Program-made: the position numbers and the translations under genes
The notes under the pieces: model-generated
Seen by the model: the letters and a program-made list of their open reading frames with translations, nothing else
Told to the model about the DNA's origin: nothing
The model's database searches: none
Assembly (NCBI RefSeq): GCF_905220565.1
Contig: NC_059401.1
Location: 5,171,001 to 5,235,000, forward strand
Length of the DNA: 64,000 nt
Source of the DNA: Melitaea cinxia
Lineage: Eukaryota; Arthropoda; Insecta; Lepidoptera; Nymphalidae
Reading direction: 5' to 3'
Part shown: piece by piece, positions 22,801-35,170 of the stretch
How positions within the stretch are numbered: position 1 is the first letter of the stretch
Layout: each line of letters starts with the position of its first letter

Positions 22801-25800
22801 AATTTCGATGAAAAAATCAATAGATTTTTCTTCATAATACAAAAAAAAAATTCAATCAAGGACTGCTTCAATATAAAGAAAACGATTCACTAGTTTTTGA
22901 GATGTCGTGATCAATGACTTTAAAATAGCTGTTTCGAGAAAAATGCGATTAAAGTTTGACGTTGAACATACAAAGATAGCATGTAATTTATTACCTCTTA
23001 ATTGATTTACTAATGCTCGGTCTATACATCAAACCCAGAGATGAAGCTGTCTCTGCAATACTAACCTGGTGTGGTATTCGCCATAATGCTTTGTTTTTAG
23101 TTACCGACGTATCTTTTTTGTTAGTGATACTTTTTGCTCATTAGCATGCGTTTTATTATTATGAGGCATATTGACTTCAAATTAGCTGTCTTAGAAAAGC
23201 AAGGATATGGTCTGATCCTGACGGCTTTTTTATACTATGTTGATAAACAAGTAAAGAAGGTAGCCTATAGATGCCTGTACGCCGTTAGTATCGTAAGCGC
23301 GTTGCCGAACCTACCACTGACTCCCACAAGAGGTCTGGCTACAGTATTATTTAGTAGCCGTCTTCTATAAGGTTGAGGTACTTCCCCAGATAGGATGCTC
23401 CAGATTTAGAGATTTGAGCAGGATTTTGATTTTGCAGGATGATCAGGCGATTTTGAGCAGGATATTTCCTGTTGTGCCCTACTAGAATGTCCTTTAGGTA
23501 ATGTGACTTCTAGCCCTCAGTGTTGACCGCGGTTATGAAACCTTCCAAGCCGCTATATGCCACCCCATAGTTTTCAACGTGTTGTGCAGTTACTGTTTAT
23601 GGCTGTATCTGGGGGTAGTGCCCCCGCCAAGACGAGCCAAAAAAAAAAAAAACGAAAAGCACTACCTATCTTTTCTCGAAGCGCTTCGTCGTTTTTTTGA
23701 ACCCTTATAACTTGGGTTCAGATTATACTAGATAAACAAGATTCTCGGGATATGATGTCAATAGTGGACTTATTAACCATATAAAGTTTCAATTGCATAG
23801 CTCTTATACTTTAGATTTTATTGATATCTAAAAAAACCCCGATTTCGTCACTCACTGATGATCATCAAAATTCTTAGAGTATTTCCTGAAGTCCCAGAAA
23901 GCTGAAATTTGTTATGTAAGCTAGTATTAGTACACAAACAACAAAAAAATCTAAAACTTCTAACTTTTACCCCCCAACCCATTAAACTAGGGGATGGAGT
24001 TTGTATGAGACTTCCGCAAATTTTGATGCTAAAGGTCTGAAAATTGATATAGGGACTCCTTGTTACTCCTTCTTATAAATAATATTAATAAAAAACAAAA
24101 AAAAATAAAAATCGGTTATTAGATAAATATTGACTTAAGTAGTATTAAAGCACAACAGGTAGCTATAGTCGAATATAATCGCCTAAGAGCCAAGTATCGC
24201 CCTGATCTATCGCTTATTATAAACAGTAAACCAACAAAGAAAAAAGGCAAAGATAGAGAGTGATCTATGAAAAAAGGCACCTCTGATGTACAAGAAATGC
24301 AGCCCAAAAAAGGAAAGAAAAAATGAACAAAATAACAAAATATTGTCATAAGCAACTTACAAAAAGATGTGAAATCCTACCAAAAACATTTTCATGTAAA
24401 ATGTTGTCAAGACGAGATCATATGGCTCGCGCTGTCAAAAAGTTATCAGATCTCATGTAGAGCCAAGCTTTTAACTCTACACGCCCTAACTCTACAAGCC
24501 CCAACTTCACAAACTCTACGCCTTAGTCAAAATATGTGGCTTGGCCGTTTCGCTACCGTCACGTAAGGTGAAAAATTTATTCACTGTATATTACTTTTCT
24601 GTTATACAATATGTATATATTTTGATTAAGCTGTAGAGTTTGTGAAGTTAGGGCTTGTAGAGTTGGGGCGTGTAGAATTAAAAGCTTGGCTCTACATGAG
24701 ATCTGATAACTTTTTGACAGCGCGAGCCATATGATCTCGTCTTGGCAACATTTTACATGAAAATGTTTTTGGTAGGATACATATCCCTGAGCTTCATTAC
24801 CAGCATGTGGCCATGTTGACTTCTTGAGATGTGGTTATTGTAACAAGATGGAACCTGAAACATAACGATTTCGATGCTTATAGCGTGGCCATATTTTTTT
24901 AAAATGCTGACTAGATGTAAACTCTTAAACGAATGTAGATGTCAAAAGTTATGCTTTGTGTCTATATTACGTAGGTATTAGGAAAATCAAAATGTAAAAT
25001 CACGAACAAAATCTCAGTCAGCGCATGGAATTTTGATTCACAACCAAGAAGTAGGTAAGTTTTTATTGAATTGTTGTTATAAAATAATAAACATTCGTCA
25101 TTAAATATTATAAAGATGCCATTTAGTGTAGTTTTTAAAACAACAGTATATTGAAAAGAAAAAACTATTTATAAGTATATAGACAGAATGTGTTTCTCAT
25201 TTCGTAATAATTATTCATTTCTTTATAAATTAATTCAGGACTAGGTCAAGGAGACATATTGTTTGATGTTCGCAATAAATTGATACGAGTTCATTACTTT
25301 TTATCTGTGAAATGGGCTTTTTATCGATGTTATTAAATGACTCATAAAGATCAAATGATGTTTTCAATATTTATTTTATTGTCTCTTAATAATTGTGACT
25401 TATTAAACGACGAACATGTTTTATTTACATGCTAAACAACCTTAGGATTCTTTATATTTTCCGAAATTGAAATACATTACTTAGCAATTAGGTACTTAAA
25501 ATTAATATGACTTTATTACACTTGTGTTACAATTTTTAGAGTATATCTCGTTACTATTAAGTTATTAATATCAGGTAAGAAATCTTTATTTTGTATAATC
25601 AAAAATGAAATAGATCAATAATTATTTTGAATATAATAAAATATTTCAATTACGTCAAGGTTATTTTAAAGGTTTAGAAGGACGCATTGATCGTGATTTT
25701 GCTCAAAGGGTTGGTTGATGTCCGTGTAGTGGCCGGCGGCGCGTGCAAGGGTTGCAGGGTATGCAAAATATATCAGCACAGTCGAGAGTGAGGGGCGCGT

Positions 25801-28800
25801 TCATTATTCCACGTCACAGCTAGCCCTTGTTAGCGTAGGGCTGTCGAAAAATCTTAAGGGCGGTATTAACATTTTATTAATTTTAAAAGTTGTAGTTACT
25901 GTTTAAGCGATTACCCATCAACTTTTGATTTTCTTGTTGATTCACCACAATAACTATGTTTAATAAATTAAAAAATGTCGAAAATATTTGAGTTTTATTT
26001 TCACATTTTATTTATTTACAACAGATATAGTTACTATTTTAGCCATTAACTATTAAACTATTGAGCTTAATATCGATTATTCTTCATTAGAAGTATATAG
26101 ATTATTTAATTTAAAAAAAAAAAAAATATATATATTTAGAAGAGGTCTCAATAGTGGTTTTGAGGCATATCAAATATGCTGTAAAGAAATTTCAGACTTT
26201 TGTTTTTAATAGATGACATCTAAATATCACTTTTATTGTTTATGCGTTTAATGTAATATAATATCAACACAGATTTTAAATAAGCCTCTACATACATAAC
26301 TACATTTTTTGGTTTATTCATTTGTTTAATTAAACTGTAGTTTTTTTTCTTAAATCTTCGTTATTTAAAAGTATAAGAAATAAATTGTGGATCATGACAA
26401 CAGACAAAATAAAAAATATACTCACTTTTATTTTCGAATAAATAGATAGGATTAGTAACCCTATTATGTTAGATCTTGAGCGCCCTAGCTTTGGGGCGGT
26501 CACTGCTGCTATCTATGGATACCATAAAAAAAACTAATTACATATTCCCATTGACGTTTCGAGTGGGGCTGTCCTTGACAACTTCGCTTGTTCAAAATTA
26601 GATTTTTTAATTAATATTTTAAAGAAAACAGAGTACTGGACGTACTTGTAATCTTGTTGTATAATGTTTGTGTGGATGTCTATTTTTAACCGACTTCCAA
26701 AAAAGGAGGAGATTCTCAATTCGACTGTATTTTTATTTATGTATGTTACTTCAGAACTTTTGACTGTGTTGACCGATTTCGACAAAAAAAAAAATTAATC
26801 GAAAGGTGGTGCGTGTTATTTGGTCCCATTAAAATTTATTGAGATCTAATAACTACTTTTTGAGTTATATTTGATAACGCGTATTTACGTGACTATTTTT
26901 TTTGTCTATTATAGGTAACGTTGTACTACTTGTCGATGTAATTGAAATCGGTTTTTTTTTTCGTTTCCGAACAAACACAATTGTGTAAGTTAAATATGTG
27001 TTTATATGATATTACTTTTGTAATTTCTATACCTACATCAGATGTGTATACTACAACATTTTTAAAACAACCCTTTTATATTTAAACGTAAGAATAAAGA
27101 ATGAATGAATGTATTTCATTAAAATATACAAAGGTACATTTTAATTGCTTATTTTTTATAATTATCAAATGTTTGGGTAATGTATTTATTTTTTAATGTA
27201 AGGGGATTATTTCACTCTCGTATGTTATCTGATATCTGCAGTTTATGTTTCTAGGCGATGTTATCATAAATATGACTCAGCTACATATATGTAATTAAGT
27301 TCAACATGAACAGCATGTAATATGCGTCATAGATATTTTTAAAAGAAAAATGTACAATTATCCTCTCTTTTAACCGACTTTAAAAAAAGAAAGAGGTTCT
27401 TAATTCAATTGTATTTTTTATCTGTGTTGTTACCTCATAAGTTTTTGCTTAGTATACCGATTGTGATCTTTCTTGTTTATTGGCGGTGCTAGTGTAGTTT
27501 TTGAGTTAGGTTTAAGAATGCATATTAAACTGACCTCGACACTTTGATGATATTCTAATGTGTAGTTGCTGTCAATAAAAATATCATGATGATTATGATG
27601 AAAGTAAAATAATATTTTTTTTGAGTTTATTCCTTTAGAATCGATTTTCATATAAGGCCCCGGTATGAAAAAAAAAATGAGGAGTAAAATCTATTGAACG
27701 AATGACCTCGTTAAGTTTCTCGTAACGCCATCTATCGTGTAAAGTCTAAAGGCGTAACGACGTTTTCTAATAACACCATCTCATCGTAAAGTATCATCGA
27801 TAGTTAGCGTTATTTGATTCGTTTATTTACCATTTGATATCTTATTAATCTTTTTCTTAGACTTGTAAGCCTTTTTTGTTCCTATTTAGACAGCTGATCT
27901 GAAGGAGTAAACTCAGGTCGTGCGTTGGAAATGACACATACACTTTTTAAATTAATAACAAACACAAATATTTTGTAATAATCGGTACTCTGAATTAAAT
28001 AAACTGTGGCTCTTGGGTATATTTGCGTGGTAAGGTATTACCAACATGTGAACTGTGCTTTTTCATGAATAAAAAAGGCAACTTAGTGTCTAGTTATTCG
28101 AGATCTGTTCACTCCTTTTGTCATGACATCAAAACTATCACGTTTATAACTGAAGCAGAATTACAAGTACCTACATACTCTTTTATCTTTATTACTTTAT
28201 TGATGTTACACGAGAAACTGAACTTTATGATAACTCATAAAGATACATCGTAAGACGTGTATCAATAAATAATTACGTAACGACTTTTTTAATGATTCTT
28301 ATCACATTTTGATCTTATATAATACCGTGTATCATTACATAGTATAAAACAAAGTCTCTTCCCGCTGTCTGTATGCTTAGATCTTTAAAACTACGTAATG
28401 GATTTTGATGTAGTTTTCTTTAGTAAATATAGTAATACCAGAGGAAGGTTTATATGTATACTAGCTGTGCCCGCGGCTTCGCTCGCGTTGAAATTAGTGT
28501 ATCACAAAGTTTTGCCGGCAAACTTCCAGTGAAACTCTCATCAAAATCGGCTTAGCCGTTCCGTAAAATCCGTTCTTAGCGGACGTCTGCTAACTATAAT
28601 CTACATCCCTGCCCAACTTTATCTTTGTCCAACCTGGATGGATAGACCATCCAGTGGTTTTTGAGTTCTCGTGATGAGTGAGTCAGTGACTTTTCTCTTA
28701 TATATATATAGATTACGATGCATTATTTGGACACCTCCTCACCATCTATAAAGCATATATTTTAAATTTCAAGTCTCTTACTTCAAAAACATAAGACTTT

Positions 28801-31800
28801 CACACAAACTTTCAACCCCCGTTTTACCCCTTCAAGGGTCGAATTTTGTAAAATCCGTTCTTAGCGGATGTCTACGCTCTATAAGAAGCCTTCCTGCTAA
28901 ATTCCAAGTTTGTAGCTATTATAGTTTCGGAGATTTCGCGATGAGTGAGTCAGCGTACCATCCCCCGTTTTAACCCCAAAAGGGAGTTGATTTCTAAAGA
29001 TATATTATTTGAACACCTTCTCACTATCTAAAGAGCGTACATTTTAAATTTCAAGTCTCTTACTTCAAAAACATAGGACTTTCATACAAACTTCCAACCC
29101 CCGTTTTACCCCCTTAGGGGTCGAATTTTGTAAAACCCATTCTTAACGAATGTTTACGCCCTAAAAGAAGTCTATCTGCCAAATTTCAAGTTTGTAGGTG
29201 TTATAGTTTCAGAGATTTCGTGATGAGTGAGTCAGCCCACCATCCCCCGTTTTAACCCCAAAAGGGAGTTAATTTCTAAAGATACATGATTTGGACACCT
29301 TTTCACCATCTATAGAGCTTACATTTTAAATTTCAAGTCTCTTACTTCAAAAATATAGGACTTTCATACAAACTTCCAACCCCCGTTTTACCCCCTTAGG
29401 GGTCGAGTTTCGTAAAATCCGTTCTTAGCGGACGCCTACGTCTTATAAGAAACCTACCTGCCAGATTTCAAGTTTGTAGGTGTTAGAGTTTCGGAGATTT
29501 CGTGATCAGTGAGTGAACCTACCATCCCCCGTTTTAACCCCAAAAAGGGGTTGATTTCTAAAGATGCATTATTTGGACGTCTTTTCATCATTTATAGAGC
29601 ATACATTTAAAATTTCAGGTGTCTTACTTCAAAAACATAGGATTTTCATACAAACTTGTAACCCCCGTTTTACCCCCTTAGGGGTCGAGTTTCATAAAAT
29701 CCGTTCTTAGCGGATGCCTCCGCTCTATAAGAAGCCTACCTGCCAAATTTCAAGTTTGTAGGTGTTATAGTTTCGGAGATTTCGTGATGAGTGAGTGACC
29801 TTTCGCTTTTATATATATTATTATTATATTATTATTATAGATAATACATGCATAATATAGTAGAGGAACACTGATTGTTTTAGAAGTTTCTAATGTGATG
29901 TCGTAAAATAAATACATTGTTTTGCGCTTACATTGCAAATATTTCTTTTAAATTTTACATTTAGTATCAGCATTGCACCCCAGCGAAGCCGGGGCGGGTT
30001 GCTAGTAATTTATAAAATTGTAGATACAATAAATAGTGTTTTTGCAAAAGAAATCTGGAAAATCTATTTAGATACCAATGTAGTTTAGTTATGAAGTCAT
30101 TTCTATTAAATCGATAAAAAAAATTATTATTTTCTATTTAGTACCTAGGTACCTAAAAATGATTTAATTATTCAAAAAAATTGGTTGCCTGTAAAGTCAG
30201 TTTACAGACGATACTTTTTCGTTGATACGTGATAACGTCATAAAAAAACATTAATGAAAATCTGCATAAATACTCTTATGAATTGAATTGAATTATTATC
30301 AACGAATTATTTCGAACTGCTAGTTCTGATGTCACGCAAAATAAATGTGTCACGAGCCAACGTTTGGGCCTATCGTGCCCCTATATCGCTTGTTCCGTGC
30401 TCTCGCATGCATTCTCAGGTTCAGGCGGAACGTGACACTTTTTCGTGCGTATAGCCGGTGTTCATTGATGTATAAGACGTTATCACATCAAAATAATGTA
30501 CGCAAAATGTAGTAGGTCGAAATAAACGGTAAAATTTAGTGGCACGTAAACTTACATTTACCTCTCCACTCACAAATTTTCAGTCTTTTACTTTTCCTGA
30601 TTAATTTTTCATTTAATCAAGAAGTGAATGATTTTTTTTTAAATAATTAATAAAAATAATTTTAATTTAATTACTTTTTGACTGGGTTTTATCAATGTAT
30701 TTGCCTATTTATAAAAGTTTGTAGAAATTAAAGTTTGATTATTTACGCGATGAACGTATAGATGGCTCAGCTGCAGGCAGCTGGATCTTAGGTTATAATG
30801 ATTAGTTTCTGAAAATAACCATTACCCATACAAAATCATCTTCAAGTGTATTCTACTCTAAACATAAATTGGTAAAGAAGTTATGGTAGAAATTACTGTC
30901 GTTATGGCTTAAAACTAGCTGTTTTTAGGGAGGGGAGACTTTTATCTTCGATAAAGTCTAATCTAACTACAGGCAAATACCTGAGAATTGCATAGTTAAA
31001 TTTAATAAAGTTCTCTATTCTTTATTTGATGAGAAACAACAAAAATAAAATGTAAAAGTACCCAAACAAAAAAAAAAAAATAGAAGCAAACATCAAAATT
31101 ATATAATAAAAAACGGACAAATTATTTTGATTAGTATATACATTTAATTAAAAATGTCATTAAAGAATTTTGAAAAAATTTATTTTCAGAAACGTCAAGT
31201 CCGCCTTACTCCGGAACAAGCGGCCGAGCTATACAAAGGTCATTATGGCAGGCACCACTTCCCTCATCTCGTGGCTCATATGTCTGGTGGACCGATTGTT
31301 GCCCTCGTTCTCGCTGCTAGGAATTGTATACAGAAGTGGAGGACTTTGATGGGGCCAGCTAGGTACAAAATACGATTTTGATTCTCTTTTTGTATTCTGC
31401 ATTTCATGAGCGATACAGATGTCATCAAAATTCTGCTTGATACGTAGTAAATTTTTTATGTAAATTCATATTATTTATACTTACGCTTACCTAGTTCTTC
31501 TTGGTTTAAAAAAAAATTGCGTGCAATTTAAGCAATTTTTCCAAATGTAGGAAACTAAAGTAAAAAGCATTTTATTTAATATTTTACACTTGTTTAATAA
31601 TGTAATATACAATTTCACAAGAAAATCAGGACAACAGACTTTATCGGACTCGAAAAATAATACAAGATACACGTTGGCGTAGCGGGAGGAGGGTGGGGCA
31701 AGAAGGGCATCATGTCCCGAAAAACAAAAAATTGCCGAACATATTACATAGGAATTGTGCCTGTCACTAAGGATACATCATCATCATCATTTCAGCCTAT

Positions 31801-33945
31801 TACAGTCCACTGCTGGACATAGGCCTCCATAATTTCGCGCCAAAAATGGCGTGAACTCATGTGTGTATAGTCACCATGCTGGGCAGGCGGGTGGGCGACC
31901 GCAGGGCTGGCTTTGTCGCACCTGCGCTGCTGCCCGTCTTCGGCCTGTGCATTTCAAAGCCAGCAGTTGGATGTTAACCCACCATCGGTCGACTTTATAA
32001 GTTCCAAGGCGGTAGTGGAACTGCGTTATAGTCGCCTCTTACGACACCCGCGGGAAGAGAGGGGGTGGCTATATTCTTTAATGCAGTAGCCACACAGCAC
32101 TACAGGCTAGAATAAATTGATATCAATTTTGACATTATTTTGAATTAATATCGTTACGTAAAAAAAAGTTTCAAGCGTTTACCTGGAATTGGTCGATATT
32201 GTCATACTAAACTATTAGCATTATTCCATGAATTTGCTTTTAAAAATCGTCTTATCGCGAAGACTTTGAAAAATAAACAACCACCTTTGAGGATACTTAT
32301 ATCTCTATCTTATACTTACATCAAACTCGTTAATAATATTCTATGATACAAATGGATAAACTATTAATTATTTAGAGTTGTCGAAGCCCAAGCCTACTGG
32401 CCGGATAGTCTACGCGCCTGCTACGGGCGACGCACCAAGTATGGAGACTACTTCAACGCTTTGCACGGCAGCGAAAACCACGCGGAAGCTTTACGTGAAA
32501 TACACTTTTTCTTTCCTACAAGTATTTACCTATCTGATTTACTTTGCTTTTTCCAAAAGAAAAACTCTAAAGTATCTTATCGCACATAATACAATTTGCT
32601 GTCCAGCGCTAGTCTACTTAATATACGTGACCGTGACGCACTCTACACTCGTCTCCTCCACACATTTTTTTTTTGACGTGACAACGTCTAATAAATCAAT
32701 AAATACCGGTTTCATGCACGAAAAAGGATGACTCATTGTCTTGTTACGATTGGCCTATCGGTCCGAGGATTTGTTTTGTTATAAAACCAACTTTACAGGC
32801 AACCAAGTTTTTTTGTTATAAAACTAGATCGGCAAACAAGCGTACGGCTCTTCTGATGGTAAGCGACTACTGTAGCCTATAGACACCTGCAAAACCAGAA
32901 GCATCAAACCAATCTCCCGGGAGCTCTAGTTACCTTACTCACCATAGAACACAACACTGCTTGCTGCTTGAAAGCAGTATTATTTAGCTGTGATCTTCTT
33001 AAGTTCGATGTACTTTCTAGTCCCTTAGTTAAATGAATAAAATATGCGTCAATGTTTTTCATTGTAGGTAAAGTAAAATATACAATAGTTTGCACCTTAA
33101 ATTATTCATCTTAATAACTCATCGGATTCCCTTCCATTCTATTTTGCTGGCATTAAAACAAATAAAGGCCACAAATAAATAAAATATTTTTCTCGTCAGA
33201 AGCTATGCTAGACTGTTAGATAGTCATAATAATTATAATCTATGGAAATAAACTAAATTGGAGTGTCTGTTTGTAACATTTAAAAAAAACCGCTTTTTAC
33301 TAAATGCATATGGATGTATACACGGTACAGTTACCAGAATATTTTTTTAAAACATTTATTCTGTCTGTCTGTTTGTTTGTTTCGGCTAATCTCTGTAACG
33401 GCTGGACCGATTTAACGGGACCTTTACTGGCAGATAGCTGATGTAGTAAGAAGTAACTTGGGCTACTTTTATTTAAGAAATTTATTTATTTTATAACTCT
33501 GCGTACTGAACAATAACTTTTTTGTTTAAAACACGCGGACGAAGTCGCGGGCACAGCTAGTATACCATAAAAATAAGACCTTTAAAGACAGTATTCTTAT
33601 TTTGATAAGAAAGAACTTCTTTAGTAATTAGGTCGAGTCGCTGGAAACCTATATGGCAAAAATTTAATATTGAACTAAATTAAATATTTTTTAACAGTGA
33701 TCGTAGGACCCTTACTCCGTCGATGGCAAATCAGCGACTATATTCAGAAAAACTTATCGCCTACCCTCGTCCCCGCACTATCAGCTCTCGCTCAAGAAAG
33801 ACCTTCCGAGCCCATAGTTTGGCTAGCTGATTACTTGAACCGTCACAACCCTAACGAACCCCAGTGGGCGCCTATAGCAAGGGAACAAAGGGAAGAAGAA
33901 AAATGTCATACGCCACTACCCTCGCAAGAATCCATTTTAAATTAA
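19678..33945 (+). CDS. NME5: NME5 homologue: NDP-kinase-like domain plus Dpy-30 motif (4 exons, complete)
   Basis: Exons 19678-19818, 31190-31362, 32376-32521 and 33698-33945 (708 nt, 235 residues). Phases agree (0, 2, 1) and all introns are GT/AG. The NDPK fold runs from TLAIIKPEAY (about residue 19) to EIHFFFP (about 152). The family's catalytic-His position is NALHGS, His135. SPTLVPAL...WLADYLNRHNPNEP (174-208) matches the Dpy-30 motif that characterises NME5. In mammals NME5 is about 212 residues, belongs to the radial-spoke group of axonemal proteins and is testis-enriched; a role in sperm or sensory cilia is inferred here. The extra length is a charged N-terminus and a Glu/Gln-rich C-terminus. 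Intron 1 is 11.4 kb and full of repeats. It is head to head with the zinc-finger gene. Confidence 0.92.
19946..20133. mobile_element. Small inverted-repeat element (MITE), internally duplicated
   Basis: Ends are TTTAGATTAAGAACCGTCGAA on the left and the reverse complement of TTTAGATTAAGAACCGTAA on the right. The interior repeats 'tttatcgacat.atttcgttacaaaaa' twice. A second family member is at 63724-63839. Confidence 0.6.
20855..20955 (+). repeat. Retroelement tail fragment
   Basis: Sequence 'aaatcggttcagtagttttgg' followed by 'caaatctttcctctttataa' and 'attagtatagatt' has the form of a widespread lepidopteran RTE-like tail. Assignment is by appearance only. Confidence 0.4.
21408..21534. repeat. 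Minisatellite of CGACACGA-type units
   Basis: Degenerate tandem array of short GAC/ACG-rich units (cgacgacac, cggagacac) within otherwise AT-rich intron. The short minus-strand open frame over it is repeat-derived. Confidence 0.75.
22355..22405. repeat. Family A SINE tail fragment
   Basis: 'gaggcctatgcgcagcagtgggatatttcagtctgaa' corresponds to the family A tail, much decayed. Confidence 0.45.
23255..23625 (-). repeat. LINE 3'-tail relative
   Basis: Shares 'gcctatagatgcctgtacgcc', 'aaggttgaggtacttcccca' and 'gctccagattt...gagcagg' with the copies at 13960-14225 and 32823-33025. Confidence 0.45.
24374..24778. mobile_element. Fold-back element with 146-bp inverted arms
   Basis: 24374-24519 is a near-perfect reverse complement of 24633-24778, both starting ATCCTACCAAAAACATTTTC when read inward. 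Similarity continues more weakly into the loop (gccttagtcaaaatat against agcttaatcaaaatat), leaving a unique centre of about 80 bp. No open frame of note. The arms would form a strong RNA hairpin if transcribed in the NME5 intron. Confidence 0.85.
26690..26965 (-). repeat. AT-rich dispersed repeat (family E)
   Basis: Begins 'aaccgacttccaaaaaaggaggag' and contains 'gttgaccgatttcgaca' and 'gtaacgttgtactacttgtcg'. Other copies, whole or partial, lie at about 16010, 17280, 21170, 27370, 36125, 48335, 52310 and 53445. Probably a non-LTR or Helitron tail. Confidence 0.55.
27623..27948. mobile_element. MITE-like element related to the DDE transposon at 39-42 kb
   Basis: About 292 bp from GAGTTTATTCCTTTAGAATC to the inverted GAGTTTACTCCTTCAG, with further family sequence to about 27948. 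Its left part matches the right end of the 39.3-42.4 kb element ('tttcatat.agg', 'aacgaatgacctcgt', 'aacgccatcta'). Its right part matches the left end of that element ('gtctaaatagg', 'aaaaaaggctta', 'gtaaataaacgaatcaa'). It therefore looks like a deletion derivative. Confidence 0.65.
28461..30008. mobile_element. Composite repeat element enclosing a 282-bp tandem array
   Basis: Opens 'ctagctgtgcccgcggcttcgc' and closes 'ccagcgaagccggggcgggttgctag', an approximate inverted match. The interior is four tandem units; the phrase 'gat.agtgagt' recurs at 28673, 28940, 29222, 29504 and 29786. Each unit carries 'acccccgttttaccc' and 'cttacttcaaaaa.ataggact'. No coding content. Confidence 0.7.
31190..31362 (+). 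CDS. NME5: NME5 homologue, exon 2
   Basis: Residues 48-104: KRQVRLTPEQAAELY, then the conserved HMSGGPIVALVLAARN core and LMGPA. Acceptor ttttcag, donor AG|GTACAA, phase 2. An open frame upstream of the acceptor is intronic. Confidence 0.92.
31777..32105 (+). mobile_element. SINE-like family B, long form
   Basis: Starts 'catcatcatttcagcctattac', contains 'accatgctgggcaggcgggt', 'cgcctcttacgacacccgcg', and ends 'gcagtagccacacagcac'. Lies in NME5 intron 2. Long copies also at 49080-49370 and 54399-54724. Confidence 0.75.
32376..32521 (+). CDS. NME5: NME5 homologue, exon 3 (active-site His)
   Basis: Residues 105-153: PDSLRACYG, then NALHGSENHAEALREIHFFFP. The HGS triplet carries the family's phosphoryl-accepting His. 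Acceptor tttag, donor A|GTATTT, phase 1. The correct frame differs from the longest local open frame. Confidence 0.92.
32823..33025 (-). repeat. LINE 3'-tail copy
   Basis: 'atcggcaaacaagcgtacgg', 'ggtaagcgactactgtagcc', 'acacctgcaaaaccagaagc' follow the layout of 13960-14225. Lies in NME5 intron 3. Confidence 0.55.
33340..33562 (+). repeat. Dispersed retroelement tail, family D
   Basis: 'ctgtctgtctgtttgtttg', 'ggctggaccgatttaacggg', 'actggcagatagctgatgta' and final 'acgaagtcgcgggcacagctagta'. Same family as 8936-9135. Confidence 0.6.
33698..33945 (+). CDS. NME5: NME5 homologue, exon 4 (Dpy-30 motif and stop)
   Basis: Residues 154-235. Acceptor taacag. Encodes the helical Dpy-30 motif, a short docking helix pair that dimerises and binds AKAP-like partners, and a polar C-terminal tail. 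TAA stop at 33943-33945. Confidence 0.92.
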
Positions 33946-34021
33946 TTTGACTTTAAAACATTATGTATGTTACGCCATTATGGTTACAGAATTAAATGAC
34001 TTCCAAATTATATTTTCTTTT

Positions 34022-34027
34022 AATAAA
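34022..34027 (+). terminator. Probable NME5 polyadenylation signal
   Basis: AATAAA 77 bases past the NME5 stop codon, the first good hexamer on this strand. Confidence 0.5.
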
Positions 34028-34204
34028 ATAGAATTGACCTAAATTACTAATCATATTGTATATAAGTTGTATCTATTTAATCTTTTATTGAGTACTTATA
34101 TTTATAGTCTTGTGAAATGTAGTAACCATACTTTTATTTATAAAACTTCTTGTGGCATAACTTCATAACATAATTAGTTGAAGCTGTGTGACTACTGGCA
34201 CATA

Positions 34205-34290
34205 CACATCATCATGTTCACGTCATTTTTGGCGCGAACTTGTGGAGGCTTATGTCCAGCAGTGGACTGCGATAGGCTGAAGTGACGAAT
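34205..34290 (-). repeat. Family B SINE-like fragment
   Basis: Reverse copy of the first 80 bases or so of family B: 'ggaggcttatgtccagcagtgg' and 'gcgataggctgaa'. Lies between NME5 and prosaposin. Confidence 0.6.
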
Positions 34291-34429
34291 TAGTTGATTA
34301 ATTAAATTGTTATTATTTAAAAAAAACACCATAGAACCCAAGCAGGCCTACCAAGCGATAGGTACACGTAGGGCGCTGCTTACATGCGCTTTTTTATGTT
34401 TAGTTTTATTGAGATAGGGAACCTCAACC

Positions 34430-35170
34430 TTGTGGCGCGGCGGTGGACTCGGCCCAGCACACCCTCGAGGTGTGCCCGAGATGGGCAGCGCTGCGTCGCG
34501 ATTTGACGACAGTCCTCGGAGGGGACTTGTCACTCCCGAGCGTCATCACCGCGATTTTCGGCGACGACGAGTTCTGAAACGCGATGGTCTCCTTCTGCGA
34601 GAAAGGATGAGAGAGGAGGCCACCGACGTGATATTCCTCCGCAAGCGACGAACGGGGGTGCATAGGAGGCGCTACTTAATGCGCCTCCAGTAATGCCCTT
34701 GTGCCAGTGTCGGGCCGGGATGGGAACCTGGTCCTGCTAGACATGGCGTCGTCGCGATTGTTCAGAGGTGAGCCGGACAGTCCCCATGCAGGAGAAGTCT
34801 GGCCTTATCGCCGAGGCCAGCCTGTCGCTGGAGAGATGAACGAGCTGAAGGCTCCCCGCAGGTCGGTATTGCACCCCCAAGTGCTGAAGCCGACATTAGG
34901 TCTAAGACTGTCTACCCGGGCGTCCTGGATATCACCCGTAAATGGGTTCCCCTGCGATACCAAAAAAGGGAACCTCAGCCTTTCTAATATCACAACTAAA
35001 TAACACTGTACCCAAGTAGTGTTGTGTTCCTGTGGTGTGGGAGGTAGTGCGAGCAACCTGACGAGGGTTGGGGGTAGCTTGCAATGCTTCTGGTGTTGTA
35101 GGCGTCTACAGGCTACGGTAACCGCTTACCATCAGGTGGGTCGTACGCTTATTTGCCGACTTATTATTAG
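34430..35170 (+). pseudogene. Decayed non-LTR retrotransposon: reverse-transcriptase C-terminus and 3' tail
   Basis: From about 34450 one frame reads VDSAQHTLEVCPRWAALRRD, then GGDLSLPSVITAIFGDDEF, a stop, then NAMVSFCEKG and another stop. This is the arrangement of the C-terminal end of R1-like LINE ORF2 proteins (HTLEVCP zinc-knuckle-like segment, SFCE). A frameshift leads into an Arg-rich end (RRTGVHRRRYLMRLQ). The tail at 35010-35165 is the same as the dispersed LINE tails elsewhere. Stops and frameshift show it is dead. Confidence 0.65.

Larger units (their letters stand above)
19819..31189. other. Intron 1 of the NME5 homologue (11.4 kb), repeat-filled
   Basis: No convincing exon was found. 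It holds a MITE (19946-20133), a retroelement tail (about 20855-20955), a minisatellite, a fold-back element, LINE tails, a 292-bp MITE-like element and a composite tandem-repeat element. Gaps at about 21540-22340, 24880-26690 and 30010-31150 are AT-rich with nothing recognised. Confidence 0.65.

Noticed and set aside
28640..29800. Regular direct repeats that could suggest a CRISPR-like array
   Set aside because: The repeat unit is the whole 282 bp with no unique spacers, and the genome is eukaryotic.
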